Source: Sabethes cyaneus (Eukaryota > Arthropoda > Insecta > Diptera > Culicidae). Taken from it: 64,000 nucleotides of DNA. The notes under the pieces are model-generated. The model made no database searches. It was not told the DNA's origin and saw nothing but the letters and a program-made list of their open reading frames with translations. The translations under genes and the position numbers were made by a program. Numbering within the stretch: position 1 is the stretch's first letter; each line of letters starts with the position of its first letter. Where the stretch lies: the NCBI RefSeq assembly GCF_943734655.1, contig NC_071355.1, positions 207,377,603 to 207,441,602 of the forward strand. The letters are read 5' to 3'. This document shows positions 51,175-63,420 of the stretch, in pieces.

Positions 51175-53263
51175 CGACAAACTTCGTACTGCCATAAATT
51201 AAACTGTGTTGTACATAAATCGTGAATCTCGGATGACCTTTGTCACAATATTGAGTTTTGCAAGTTTCTGGGGAGTTCATGGGTGTTTTAATATACAGGT
51301 TTTCCTCAGAGTAAAGTAGAAAACAACTCCCCCCATTGCTTAGCCTGATAAAATAAAGCGGATAGCATTTAAATATTCGCCATCATTACAAACCATTTTG
51401 CGGAACACCAATTTTCGGTTGACCATAACGCGGAATATGGAATTTCGCAGAATACCATTTCGCGAAAAATCTTACGCGGGATGTACCATTTCACGGAAAA
51501 TCTTTTCGTAGAAAGTACCATTTCGCAGGGGTGACCCAACTGAAGGAAAGTAATAGAGGACAGTAGATCTAGGAAAAGAAATAAACCTAGACAGAGGTGA
51601 TCTCTACGGGGGGCTGCCCCCCGCAGTGGCCGGCGCTTCCGACGGCAGGTCGCCGAAAACACTCGCGGCCTGTGGCCGTCTCGCGCTGAATTATCTAATG
51701 TTACTATTGATAGTTTTTGGTGGTCCTGTTATTGATTAATGTTTTATGAAAGAGTCTAAAATTTCTCAAGTTCGATTAGTTTTCGAGTTACGCAAAAATT
51801 TCTGTTTTATTTGTATGATAGTCCTTATCCCCCTACCACAGGGGTGAGGGGTCTCAAACTATCATAGAAAAAATTCCTGCCTCCATAATTTGATTAGTTA
51901 GTTCTCGAGTTATGAGGAAATTTGTATTTCATTTGTATAGGAGCCCCCCTTCTGAAGCGGGGAGATGTTTCAATTCACCATAGAAAACATTCTTGTCTCC
52001 AAAAACACCCACATGTCATATTTTGTTCCATTTGCTTGATTAGTTCTCGAGTTATGAGGAAATTTGTATTTCATTTGTATGGGAGCCCCCCCTCCTAAAA
52101 ATGTAAGGGATCCTAATTCATCATAGAAAAATTTCATGCCTCCAAAAACACCCACATGCCAAATATGGTTCCATTTGCTTGATTAGTTCTCGAGTTATGA
52201 GGAAATTTGTATTTCATTTGTATAGGAGCCCCCCCTCGTAAAGTGGGGAGAGGTTTCAATTCACCATAGAAAAAATTCTTGTCTCCAAAAACACCCACAT
52301 GTCATATTTTGTTCCATTTGCTTGATTAGTTCTCGAGTTATGAGGAAATTTGTATTTCATTTGTATGGGAGCCCCCCCTCCTAAAAATGTAAGGGATCCT
52401 AATTCATAATAGAAAAATTTCATGCCTCCAAAAACACCCACATGCCAAATATGGTTCCATTTGCTTGATTAGTTCTCGAGTTATGAGGAAATTTGTATTT
52501 CATTTGTATAGGAGCCCCCTCCTAAAGTGGGGAGAGGTTTCAATTCACCATAGAAAAAATTCTTGTCTCCAAAAACACCCACATGTCAAATTGTGTTCCA
52601 TTTGCTTGATTAGTTCTCGAGTTATGAGGAAATTTGTATTTCATGTGTATGGAAGCCTCCCCTCTTAAAAGGGAGAGGTCATTATTCCCTTCCTCCAGAG
52701 GGGAGGGGTCTCAATTTACCATAGAAAAAAAATTGCCTACAAAAACACCCAGATGCTAAATTAGGTTCCATTTGCTTGATTAGTTTTCGAGATATAAGGA
52801 AATTTGCATTTCATTTGTATGTGAGCCCCCTCCTAAAAAGGTAAGGGGTCTCAATTCATCATAGAAAAAATTCATGCCTCCAAAAACACCCACATGCCAA
52901 ATATGGTTCCACTTGATTAATTAGTTTTCGAGTTGTGAGGAAATTTGTATTTCATTTGTATGGGAGCCCCCCCCCCCCCCTCCTAAAGCGGGGAGGGGTC
53001 TCAATTCACTATAGAAAAAATTCTTGTCTCCTAAAACACCCACATGTAAGTGGGTTATGCAGAGTTATGCAGAAATTTGTGTTTCATTTGTATGGGAGCC
53101 CCCCTCTTAGTGGGAGGACGGGTCTCCAACCATCACAAGAACCTTCCCTGGCCCCAAAAACCCCGATATGCAAATTTTCACGCCGATCGGTTCAGTAGTT
53201 TTCGATTCTATAAGAAACATACGGACAGACAGACAGATAGAAATCCTTTTTTATAGGTATAGA
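51175..53263 (-). mobile_element. Helitron-like non-autonomous element, inverted relative
   Basis: On the minus strand it begins TCTATACCTATAAAAAAGG and ends GGGTCAGCTAG before T. It has about seven or eight copies of the same ~142-bp unit as 43223-45008, and the GC-rich CGGCGCTTCCGACGG module (about 51605-51680) near its 3' end. An extra segment at about 51370-51540 repeats ACCATTTCGCGGAA-like words. The base before the 5' end is T rather than the usual A. No Rep gene. Confidence 0.76.
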
Positions 53264-53559
53264 AAAGCACAAGAATAAAAAGTTAAACTTTTTAAAACGA
53301 GCAAAAGTGAATCACCCTAGTGACTAATTATACCAAAAGATAGGCCTCTTTTTGTAAACAAAATCTTCTGAAGACATGAAATCTATAGAGCAAATAGTTT
53401 TCGAGTAATTGATTTTTGTATTGATTTTTTGCTTTTTCGACCATAGTGCAATGGGTCTATCTAGACTGAAGGAATTAATCAAACAAGCACCACATAATCT
53501 TTTCTGAAAAGCTCATTCCATTGGAAATTGAATACCTTTCATTTGGTAACTGAATCACC
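53264..53559. other. Short spacer, no gene seen
   Basis: AT-rich sequence between two mobile elements. Confidence 0.4.
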
Positions 53560-53561
53560 TA

Positions 53562-54883
53562 GGGTAATTTGCCAATTGTTGCACACCTAAGGCAGGAACG
53601 TTCAGTTTATCTTATCTCTCGGGGAAACTATTTCGTTACTAAAATCAAAATTTGTCCTATAAACAAAATGATCTTTCACTAAAACATTTGGTATGTTTTC
53701 ATAGCCTGGAATATTGCACATATTATGCAATTTGAGGTTTTGTTCAACAGCATACAGACCCAATTGTTGCCCACTTGATTAATGTCCTTTGCCTAACATT
53801 GCACACCTTCAATCCAATTGTTGCACGGCAAAAAATATGGAATTGGAGAAATACCAAGTACAGAAAACTGACACATGAAGAAGAACTCCTTAAAAACAGA
53901 TTTACCTATTATAAGTACCGTACCGTTACCATGTTGTCACGTATTTGAACGTAATTCAATCTTCACCGAACAATGGTTTACAAGAACAGGTAAAAATTAT
54001 TGCATTGAATTAATATATGTATTAATTAAAATTAATTAATATAATTTTGTTTTCCGGTATCTTTCCTTTTTCAAATTTAAATGCAGTACACGTTTTTGGC
54101 TGGGATTTGGTTTTTCAAATGCAAAGTTTTTCAATTTTTTACATTCGAGCGTATAAGAAAAACCTCGACTTTTAAGTTCTTTTAGCCACAACATAACTTT
54201 TTTCTCTCTTTAATAGAAGCTGAAGCATTGTTCTGCGTTATTATGTTCATTTCTCAAGAATTTCTCATAATAAACTTGTTACACGCTGGTAATATCATTA
54301 GGCTTTTGCTGATTTAGTCTCCAGAGAAATCGAAAATTATTGGTATTGTTTTAATCCAACATCCAAATAGTGGTAAACTTTCAATAAGAGTTGGATCAAG
54401 TAAGAATGGTACAGTAGGGCCATGCTTAGCGGCATTTGCGGATGGTGTGCAAGAAATGGACAAAATCCTAATTTTTTTCCAATTATTAACCACTATGCAT
54501 AAGAACACAAAAATAGTAACATTTAGTTATTTAATTAATCAAACATTATGAATGTGGCTATTTTGAAAAGCATACGAAGTAATATGGTATAAATTTGCCT
54601 TTTGTTGAGATCTATAAGCTTAAATTTGATGAGTGATTTCTTAATTCACACTGTAAGCATTCGACGTATTTTGGCTCTACTAAGAGTTGGATTTTATGAG
54701 GTAATTTTACTATTCCAAATAATTGTTTGCTAACAATCATGTTTACACATATTTGAAGGCAATGAAATATATTTGTGTTTTGATTGTTTGGAGTGCTGCG
54801 ATAATATAGATATTCTCAGATATTAATCAAAAACCGAGAAGTGGACAACAATTGGGTGGTGAGCAACAATTGGCAAACTACCC
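53562..54883. mobile_element. GGGTA-ended element with TTGCCAATTGTTGC repeats
   Basis: 1322 bp flanked by TA (53560-53561, 54884-54885). Left end GGGTAATTTGCCAATTGTTG, right end reversed GGGTAGTTTGCCAATTGTTG. CAATTGTTGC recurs several times just inside the left end, as subterminal repeats do where a transposase binds. A minus-strand frame at 54314-54508 has no recognised domain. Confidence 0.83.
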
Positions 54884-54885
54884 TA

Positions 54886-56000
54886 TATCATTTAAGCGCA
54901 GAAGTGTAGCCAAAAATATTCTTAGAGAGTTGCCAAAAAAATCTGACATAGGGGAGAGACGTCTACATTTACGCCTTTTTTCCAAAATTAAAAAAAAACA
55001 TATTTGTATTATGATGCTTGATTCAAAAGTTATAAATTTTCAGAATAAGCGATGATGAAATAAAAAAAATTTCCCTTGGAATTCCTTATATAGATTATAA
55101 ATAAAAATTTTTCATTTAAAAATTTCGTCAGGATTCAACAAGAAGCCTGGCACATTTTTTTTTCTTAATAATAATCATTTGCGAACATTCACCCATATTC
55201 TGTATTCCGAACGAGTTGAAATATTTCGTTGATTAGACCAACCCTATGCCTTATTTTGTTCGAGTTGTTTTCGCATTCGAAAATTTTTCGTTCGATCTAG
55301 TTGTTCAATACGAAAAGAACGTTCAAAATATGGAAAGCAAAATTGGAAGTAGAACGAAATGTCAGCTTCGAACGAAACATAAATTCGTTCGAAACACAGA
55401 ATAGGGGAGATAATGTCATAATTTTCACTTTAGAAAAAATGAATAGGAGGAGAAGAAAAAGGGTTGTAATTTTCAAAAAACTTCTTTCTAGATCTTTTAA
55501 ATTTTAGAATCAAAATAAAAAGAAGTTCCCAACAGAGGTATAATGCATTTTCAGAATATTATTCAAAGCTCAACAAGATAGATTTGTTCCGTCATTTTAT
55601 AAACAAAAGTCACACGATCGTGAAATTCAATAACTCTTCAAGAGGTCCCACTTTTCAATCTCTTCAATGCATTAAGTATACGCCTGACCTTCAACATAAC
55701 CAAGCTTGGGGCTTCACCTTGACCGCGTAAACTCGTCTGCAGAACGAGTATCATCAAGAAAATTATATAATTTATTAGTCTGCACATTTTATTGCTCCGA
55801 CAAACGCGATGCGGCGATCGTATTGCGAAAATATGCACAATACCTACCTGCATCTCCCCAACGAAGAATGCTGCAGGGCGACATCAAAAAGAAGGATAAT
55901 TAATGTGCCTACAAGAACTGGTGGCCTGAAACCCGAATCTTCTCCGGCCGACACGGTCCGGGTGAAATGCGCGCGCGGACGAGTAGACCAACCGCGCATT
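54886..56000. other. Spacer upstream of OBP-D
   Basis: No gene supported. AT-rich up to about 55680, then GC-richer towards the OBP-D promoter. Confidence 0.4.
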
Positions 56001-56005
56001 GCGCA

Positions 56006-56043
56006 TATAAAAGCAACTCCCATCAGGGATCTACCAATCAGAC
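56006..56043 (+). promoter_or_regulatory. Core promoter of OBP-D
   Basis: TATAAAA at 56006-56012 with ATCAGACG about 32 bp downstream (56037-56044) as initiator. The GC-rich GCGCGCGGACG and GCGCATTGCGC just upstream are unusual in this AT-rich window. Confidence 0.7.
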
Positions 56044-56115
56044 GATAAGATCTGTTCTGCCCGCCGGTAACGTGCCAGATTTTCGACAGGATAAGTACGA
56101 AAGCAGAACCACAAC

Positions 56116-56582
56116 ATGAAGTACCTAGCTTTGTTAGCGTTGTTGGTCGTTAGTACGCATGTAAGTATCTGATTTGCCAAAAAACAACAACATTCATCGA
56201 TCTAACTAAATTCACATTGTAGGCCTTCTTCACGTCGGAACAGCATGAAATAGCGAAAAAATTATCCATCAGCTGCATGAATGAAATCGGAGAAGGACTC
56301 CCGGAAAACATCGGCGAAAGGTTTCGTGCCGGTGATCTAACACTTGCGGATGCCAAATCCAAGTGCTACATGAAATGCATCTTCGCCAAGGTGGGTTTCA
56401 TCGACGATTCCGGTGATGTGAACCAGGAAGTGTTGGCGGATAAACTATCGATAGGAAACAGCCGGGAAAAAGCGGAAATGTTTGCCAAACAGTGCAACAA
56501 GTTCGAAGGGGACGACGCCTGCGAAAAGTCTTTCGGACTGTACGAATGCTACCACATGTACAAGACGACGTTCTTCTCCTAA
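56116..56582 (+). CDS. Odorant-binding protein, classic six-cysteine type (OBP-D)
   Basis: Two exons, 56116-56160 and 56223-56582, with a 62-bp phase-0 intron right after the signal peptide (MKYLALLALLVVSTH). The 134-residue product has the full classic OBP cysteine pattern in the mature protein: C-X29-C-X3-C-X38-C-X8-C-X8-C, with KCYMKC as the central pair. The family folds as six helices tied by three disulfides around a hydrophobic pocket and carries small ligands outside the cell. The second intron found in OBP-A, -B and -C is absent, so this gene is from a different branch, or lost or never gained that intron. AATAAA lies at 56641-56646. General odorant-binding protein 56-like is the best guess for the subgroup. 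Confidence 0.94.
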
Positions 56583-56649
56583 ATAGAGCCGGTCAGTTAA
56601 TATTACGGGTTACCAATAATGAAGCATAATTCAAAAGTGAAATAAAATT

Positions 56650-58345
56650 AAGTCTGCGATAAGTGAGTTTCCACCCGTCTCGTGACGGCCTCGATTGAAG
56701 TCAGTTTCATAGTTCAAAAATGGAAGTCAACCGGCTATACACGACCGAGAGATTTGTGGTTGGCGTGTAGCGATAGATTAATTTTCTCCCAGCAGGCTCC
56801 AAGTTTGGCTCGTGCCCAGTTTGCCTCGTGGCATTACAGCCAGGAAACGTTACCTGATAGCATTCCAGTTTTGCCCGTTATGTCAGACTCGGTGTTTGTG
56901 TGCTGTGCTGCAACTGTCTGATATGCAGAAATGCAAAACAGCGAAACGTTCGAAAAGCGATTGCGGGAAAAGTGATGGAAAGTGCATAATAGTGTGTGCA
57001 TGCAGCTGTATCAATTACCACGTGCGCAAATATTCAGTCAACCGACGGTCATCATTTTGTCGATGAATATATCGAATCGCAATCAGGCATACAGACTGAA
57101 CGAAAGCGAAAGGCACTGTGACGCGATTGGCTTTCACTCTTAATTTGTTGTGAACTTTGATGACTTCGTCGGCTGCAGCAAAATGTTTGATCGGAGTGTT
57201 TCAGGTACATTCCGGTGAAATAAAGAAGGTTACGTGCCATTGTATAATTACTATTCCTTTAAAATGTACAATAGTCATCAGTTTAGTGTGACTATAAGAG
57301 TTCCTCTAACGTAGTTAAACGAAGAAGCGAGAATAGAAAATCTATTTTCAACAACAATGCAACGCAATTTATTTCAAACACAGAAGCATTTTTAAGCAAC
57401 GACCTATGCTCCGAGAATAGCCATTTGAAGCAACCTCATCATTCTTACATAACAGTCATGATTGCCATAATTCGATCAAGCGTTATAACAAGCTTTTTTC
57501 TTACACGATACTCCGAGTGGCATCTTTGGTCATAATCACGCAGATGATTTTTTCGAGTTCCCACGAGTATGAAATTGAATTGAAAAAACACCTTCATTCA
57601 ATCCGAAAATAAACAACACACGAGTAGCCGTCAACGCGAAACTGTCAGCAGCCAGCCGTACGTATGAAAGGGAGAGAATATATATATATATAATAACTCA
57701 AAATTACTATCGATATCATTTAAAAATTGAATTGAGGGTAACCCGGTTCGGTGTGAAGAGGTTGACCTCAGCATAACCATGGTAGACTTGGTATGGTCAA
57801 TCAAGTAACTTAAGTTGGCGAGTGATTCACCGATTTCATTCGAACGCCTCAGAATCATTACTGCACCAAGCGAGAGCCACATTAGTCCCCCTCCATCGTT
57901 ACCCATACAGCGGAGATTGTAATTTCCAATTATGCATTGAAAATTAATTGATTTTTTCCTTTATGGCAAACTCACTTCGGTCGGCAGCTTTGCGCACTCA
58001 TGATGAGCACTGAAATCGATAGCCAAAATTGGTTAACAGGGACAGAATAGCTGCGCCGGTTTCAGTTCTTTGCGATTGGTAGCACCGCTAGCAGAATTTG
58101 AATTGTTTTCACTTCGTTGCCCAAATCAGTTGTAAAAGGATTCCAACCTTCGAGTAATGTTCATCAGAAACAAAAACATTCTCATAAACGGATTCAATGA
58201 TTTGAATGATGATTTGCAGAATTATCTCAAAATATATGAAAATAATTCCAACACATTCCAGGTACAATTTTAGTCCGTCCCATTTTTCAAGTTTTAACAT
58301 TTCATTACTCACGTAGCCGCACGAAAATTTTCATCGATTGCTGCT
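56650..58345. other. Spacer after OBP-D
   Basis: No gene supported. Frames at 57631-57906 and 58109-58312 (both minus) have no domain or splice context. An (AT)n tract lies at about 57680-57695. Confidence 0.4.
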
Positions 58346-58349
58346 CTGG

Positions 58350-58386
58350 TATATAACAAGAAGTAAGTCGGTTGACGGCATCAGTT
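58350..58386 (+). promoter_or_regulatory. Promoter-like TATA + initiator without a gene
   Basis: TATATAA at 58350-58356, and CATCAGTTTG about 30 bp later at 58379-58388, the same layout as the OBP promoters. The first ATG downstream (about 58389) gives MLFLLW and then a stop. No OBP exon follows. Confidence 0.35.
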
Positions 58387-58399
58387 TGATGCTATTTCT

Positions 58400-59430
58400 T
58401 CTTTGGTAGTTTGAAATTAAAAGTCAAGAGGACACCTTTTAGATATGAAATTTTATTCGAAAAATAAGTTTTTGTAATCGTAATTTTGTAATTTATTTTG
58501 AAGATTTGTGATTCAATTGCTTGGAAATATTTTTATAAATCTTGTGCAATAGAGAAACTGGAAAATATTAGGCATTGTTAAGTCAAAATAGTTCCATTAG
58601 TGAGTTGAACCTGCGTAGGCCGATCGTTTAGTGTTGCCATTATAATTTTGCCACCAAGACCAACACAGTCTTACGTCAACCATGCGGTCGTTTCCACTCT
58701 ACGGTTCCTATATTGTAAAATATGAAGCACTGAAATTCAGCATCTTTTGCAGCATGAACCATGCACAGAATTATGCGCGCTAACGGTACAGGTGTTTTCG
58801 TAAGTCCTGTAACCATGAACCAGCAAATTTATTAAACGGAGCGCCTTCATAACTGGTCATATCTTCGGACCCAACTAGGTAAGCTGCAGATATTCAAATT
58901 CAACAGAACAGTCAAACAGTGGTACATAGACAATAGCCTCACTGTGCCACCCGAGGAGTAGTAGAATCCGGCCTATACCCGCAGTGCAGATTGAGAAATA
59001 CTATTTGACTGTGAAGGGCAGACTGAAAAATGAAAGGTCTGTGCGAATGAAACACGTTTTAGTTTGCAATTGTACTGAAAATAACAAATTTAAGGCCTGA
59101 CATGACCTTTAGTCAATTTTCAATAGCGTGCATTTATAATAGTTTCTTTGTAAGAACCGCAACGTAGAAGATATTCCGATTGATAGGTGTAAAACTACTA
59201 AAGATTGATTTGGCAATCAATGAGTTATTAGCGGTCAAAAGCAAACTAGCTTCGAGACATTCTATTCCAATTTTTTGAAATGGCGTCTTAGCTTTCCGAA
59301 AGACCTAGTCCGACGACTAAAACAGTAGTTTTACGTTCAATCGACAACGTAGACTTGTTGATCGGTATTTTCAAGTGAATTTCACTTTTTATTTAGCCTT
59401 TTTTGGTATCCAGACCCCAATAGTCCCAAT
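58400..59430. other. No gene seen
   Basis: AT-rich; no domain-bearing frame. Confidence 0.4.
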
Positions 59431-60490
59431 GTCGAGAGTACAAGGTGCACATGCATCATATTTTTGTGGATTTCAGAGCAGCATATGATACAGTTGAACG
59501 CGCACAGCTATGGCAGATAATGCACGAGTACGGTTTTCCGGACAAACTGACGCGGCTGATCAAAGCTACATTGGAGTGAAAGATGTGCTACGTGCGCGTT
59601 TCGGGGATACTCTGGAGTCGTTTCGAATCGCGCAGAAGGTTGTGGCAAGGGGATGGACTGTCCTGTATGTTATTCAATATTGCTGTTGAAGATGTGATCC
59701 GTCGAGTGGGCATCGAAACGTGAGGAACGATCTTCAGCTCGACATCATTACAAGAAACTTTGGGACGGCGAAGGCAATCTACGTCAGACAAAAAACGGAG
59801 GCTAGAAGGATAGGGTTACAAATCAATGCGTCGAAAACCAAATATATGGTAGGAAGAGGCTCCAGGAAAAGCAACGTTTGCCTCCCACGAACAGTGACTA
59901 TTGATGGCGATGAACTAGAAGTGGTTGATGAGCTCGTATATTTGAGATCTCTGGTCACCGCCGACAATAAGGAGATCCACCGACGCATACAAGCTGGAAA
60001 TCGAGCCTACTTTTCTCTCCGCGAAACGCTTTGATCAAGGAGCATACGCCGCCGCACAAAGCTGACGATATACAAATCGGTAATCAGACCGGTAGTGCTT
60101 TACGGACTTGAGATAGTAACTCTGCTTACGGAAGACATACGTGCACTTGCCTTATTTGAACGAAAGGTGTTGCGGATTATTTTGGCGGAGTACAAACGGA
60201 AAGCGGATAGTGACGGAGGCGTATGAATCAGGAGTTACAGACACTGCTTGGTGAGATTCCCATCGTACACCTGGCGAAAGTTGGGAGACTACGGTGGACC
60301 GGCCACGTTGCAAGGATGCCAAACGACTGTGCAGTGAAATCCGTTGTCTTCAAGAACCCCATCGGTACCAGGAATAGAGGGACCTAACGTGCTCGAGCAG
60401 GTTGAAGCCGATTTACGTGTGTCGAGACGCGCAACGAATTGGCGACAAGTAGCCCCGGACCGAGTACAATGGAGAGGAATTCTTGGTAAA
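59430..60490 (+). mobile_element. RTE-clade LINE fragment, broken
   Basis: Pieces in order: VDFRAAYDTVERAQLWQIM and YGFPDKLTRLIKATLE (about 59470-59580), QGDGLSCMLFNIAVEDV (about 59650-59700), ARRIGLQINASKTKYMVGRG and DELVYLRSLVTADN (59780-59970), LTIYKSVIRPVVLYGLE and FERKVLRII (about 60065-60180), then NWRQVAPDRVQWRGIL (about 60440). Frame changes and stops are frequent. The FADD catalytic block is lost between 59700 and 59770. Confidence 0.83.
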
Positions 60491-61038
60491 GTAAGTAAGT
60501 ACCCTAATAGGCTTTTTTTATTTTTGAGCTCCCTTGGATCTGTGTTACAATTTTTTTCCGAGTAAGAAACAAACGATGCCGACCCATACGCGAGCGAGTA
60601 TGAGAAACATAGCGTCCAACGCTTACTCCACCAACGTAGGCGTACGACAAACAATCGCTGTTGCTGTATACATACAGTTTGCTACCGACACACTCGCGAG
60701 CACACAATCTGGTAGCGTTATTCCGCGCAGCACACTCATGAAACCAACAGTTCGTGAGCTGTCAAAAGCCCGCGAGCGTGAGTAGCAAATCTTGCTATAC
60801 TTCTTCTTTTCTTCTTCATCTTACGCCCTCACTTCACTCGTACGTATGAGTGTGGGCCATCGTGCGCCTTGCAATGACGAGTGAGAGCGACGACCGTGGC
60901 GGTCAGCGAAATACACACTCGCAAAAACTCGTCGCAGGGCATGAAAAAATAAGAAAGTGAGTCCAAAAGAGATGCTTATTTCAATTTGTTCGTTAGAACG
61001 ACTATGCGCATGTGATAAAATTATCCAGCACGAGTGCG
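60490..61038. other. GC-richer spacer
   Basis: Contains repeated ACTCGC/GCGAGT words (about 60590-60930). Overlapping frames have no domain. Confidence 0.4.
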
Positions 61039-61055
61039 GGTAACACTGCCTGTAA

Positions 61056-61260
61056 AAAGCAAAGTCGTGGGCTTATAAACCGTCATTAGACATTACCCTT
61101 CTTTATCGACAGACTTCGCAGCCGGCTGTTTAGAGTACAGGAAAATTACGGGGCTAGTGTATCGATCCTACTGACTATCAAGCAAGCACCGCCTAGCCGA
61201 GATTCGAACATGCGACGACTGGCTTGTTAGACCAGCATCGTACCTCGAAGCTAAGTGGGC
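61056..61260 (-). mobile_element. tRNA-derived SINE, family 1, with perfect 17-bp target duplication
   Basis: 205 bp on the minus strand: head with TTAGCTTCGAGG and box B TGTTCGAATCTCGG, then the family body. GGTAACACTGCCTGTAA flanks it at 61039-61055 and 61261-61277. The perfect duplication indicates a fairly recent insertion into RTE-derived sequence. Confidence 0.9.
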
Positions 61261-61289
61261 GGTAACACTGCCTGTAATGTGCTGGGAAT

Positions 61290-61550
61290 ATGCTTACTGA
61301 CAAAAAGGTGGTGTAGCAGCCAGATGGAGTACTTCATGACGCTGTTGAAAGGAGAGGTAAACACGGAGGTAACTAGGAACAGGATAAGAATTGTCAACGA
61401 TGGCCAAGCTATGGAGCCACTAACCGGTGAGCTGCAAAATGATAAGCCTGCTGGGAAGGACAGAATCCCAGCTGAACATCTAAAAGCGGGACGCGAGTGG
61501 CTGTACGAAGCAATCCATCGGATTATTGTCAGGATCTGGGAAGAATAACA
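61290..61550 (+). mobile_element. RTE-clade LINE fragment, linker and start of RT
   Basis: Translation reads YFMTLLKGEVNTE, then LQNDKPAGKDRIPAEHLKAG and IHRIIVRIWEE, the conserved block just before the reverse-transcriptase fingers in RTE elements. A SINE follows at about 61571. The piece at 62575-63420 may be the continuation. Confidence 0.82.
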
Positions 61551-61570
61551 AAAACTGACGGAGGGGTTGG

Positions 61571-61860
61571 ATGGCATCCTGTAGCCGCAAGGTTACCGAG
61601 TTTGTCTTGACAAGCGAGTGGTCGTGGGTTCGAATCTTAGTAGAATCAGGCCATTCAATGTTAAGTGACTTTAGCATGGGTTTATTCTCAGGTCCCTCCA
61701 CATCCTTCCTACTAAAAATTCTGCATTTACTAACAAGGAAGCCTCTTGAGTGGTACTTGCTGAAGGTGAGAATGAAGCCTCTTAAACAAGCAAATTATAC
61801 CTTGTTCCGCTTCCTGGTTCTAGGAACGAGATTGGTAATGCAAAAGAACTAAGGAACACA
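61571..61860 (+). mobile_element. tRNA-derived SINE, family 2
   Basis: The head GTAGCCGCAAGGTTACC is followed by a perfect box B, GGGTTCGAATC (about 61626-61636), then a body with TTAGTAGAATCAGGCCATTC and AGCATGGGTTTATTCTC, and a CACATACA tail. The copy at 14110-14395 shares head and body. Confidence 0.75.
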
Positions 61861-61879
61861 TACATACACACACATACAC

Positions 61880-62040
61880 ACCCTCACTCTGTGCTGAACT
61901 CTGCTTTACCGACCATGAAGCCTTTAGCAGGGGCTAGTTATAAGAATACTTGCTCGAGGTGCGAATGAAGCCTCTTGTCCAAGGACAAATTATAACTAGT
62001 CTCCGCACTTCCTGGCTCTAGAGCTAGATTGATTGAATAG
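61880..62040 (+). repeat. Partial copy of SINE family 2 tail
   Basis: GAATGAAGCCTCTT and the following tail words of the preceding SINE recur here with changes, without the tRNA head. Confidence 0.55.
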
Positions 62041-62574
62041 TAGTAAGAAGATAAAAAGGAAAAAAGGAAATAGAAGGAAAAAAGGGGTGACAGCACACCG
62101 ACACTTTAAGGTGAAATTAGCAGTCATCGACTCTGCCAATTTCAAAAGCAGTTTTTTGGTTGAAACAAAAATTCTGTTTACAAAAATATATTCGCTGTGT
62201 TCAGATTGGCAAGAAGAATGCAATATTTACATTTTTACAAACAGAACCCCGCTTTTGGGCTCAAAAACTGCTTCCAAAATTGGGCTCTCCGACGAAAAGT
62301 CAATGATTGCTAATTTCCCGTTAAGCACGGATAATAAGCAGTTCGCTCACTCTATAGCGATACTGTAATAACAACGAAGTGCGGAACAATACCTGGATAA
62401 AATCACAGTAGATCAAAATGCTGGTTGTAGTGATAATATCCACACACAAAAAAGGCCTCATTTCCCCTTTTTTCTAAAGGACATCAACGCGAAAGTAAAA
62501 ACTATCTAATTTCTCGATAGTCTCGATAGATATGTCAATTCAGCGTATAAGGTGCTGTCCGGTATCCTGTTCTG
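62040..62574. other. No gene seen
   Basis: A-rich start, then sequence with short frames only. Confidence 0.4.
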
Positions 62575-63420
62575 TAGGCGAGTGCCAAGATGGTTTTCAT
62601 GAGGGACGCTAGGACGGATCAAGTGTATACGCTGCGTCACTTACTAGACAAGTTCCGGGAGTATAACTTGCAGACCCATCATCTGTCAATAGATTTTAAG
62701 GCGGCATACGATTCAGTTAAGCGAAGTTAGCTCTGACAGTTAATGCTAGAACATTGTTTTCTGACGAAACTAGTTGTGCTGATTCGTGTGACGCTGGATG
62801 GGTCACAATCATGTGTCAGAATAGCGGGTGAGATTTCAGTCGCTTTCGAGACATTCGATGAACTGAAGTAAGGGGATGCTCACTCTAACCTACTATTCAA
62901 CACAGTCTTGGAAAGTGCCATACGAAGAGTAAACGTGGGCTATCATCTTGAAATCTCACATGCTTCTTGGTTTTGCCGATGACGTCGATATCGTTGGAAT
63001 CAACTGTAGAGCAGCGAAAGAAGACTTTAAACCTTTTCAATGGAAAGCAGCGAAATTGGGACTTATCATTAATGTTGCCATAACGAAGAACATGGTTGCT
63101 GACAGGGCACATCGGAGTCAAAATGATGTTGGTGCTGAAGTGAAGCAGACTGGGGAACGATGTGAAGTAGTGGAGGAATTCATATACGCTCATGACATGT
63201 GACAACGATGTAAGCCGCGGAGTAAAAGGACGAATTTTAGCCGCAAATGGGACATTCTACGGATTACGTAACCAACTGAAGTCGTGTAGATTGCACATTC
63301 GCACGAAACTGGTGCACTACAGAACACTAATCCTGCCGGACATGTATCATGTTTGTATCCATCCAGGATACTAATTGACATGTGTTGGACGTAAGATTCT
63401 GCGATCAATACGGTTTTTGC
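62575..63420 (+). mobile_element. RTE-clade LINE fragment, RT domain, broken
   Basis: Translation gives RTDQVYTLRHLLDKFREYNLQTHHLSIDFKAAYDSV (about 62610-62720), then LVVLIRVTLDGSQSCVRIAGE, LLFNTVLESAIRRV and SHMLLGFADDVDIVGI (about 62955-63005), which keeps the FADD catalytic pair. GLIINVAITKNMVADR follows. Internal stops show it is dead. Confidence 0.85.

Noticed and set aside
43392..53256. Frames recurring in the Helitron-like elements (for example FHLYGSPP repeats)
   Set aside because: They are the same 142-bp repeat unit read in different places, not a gene.
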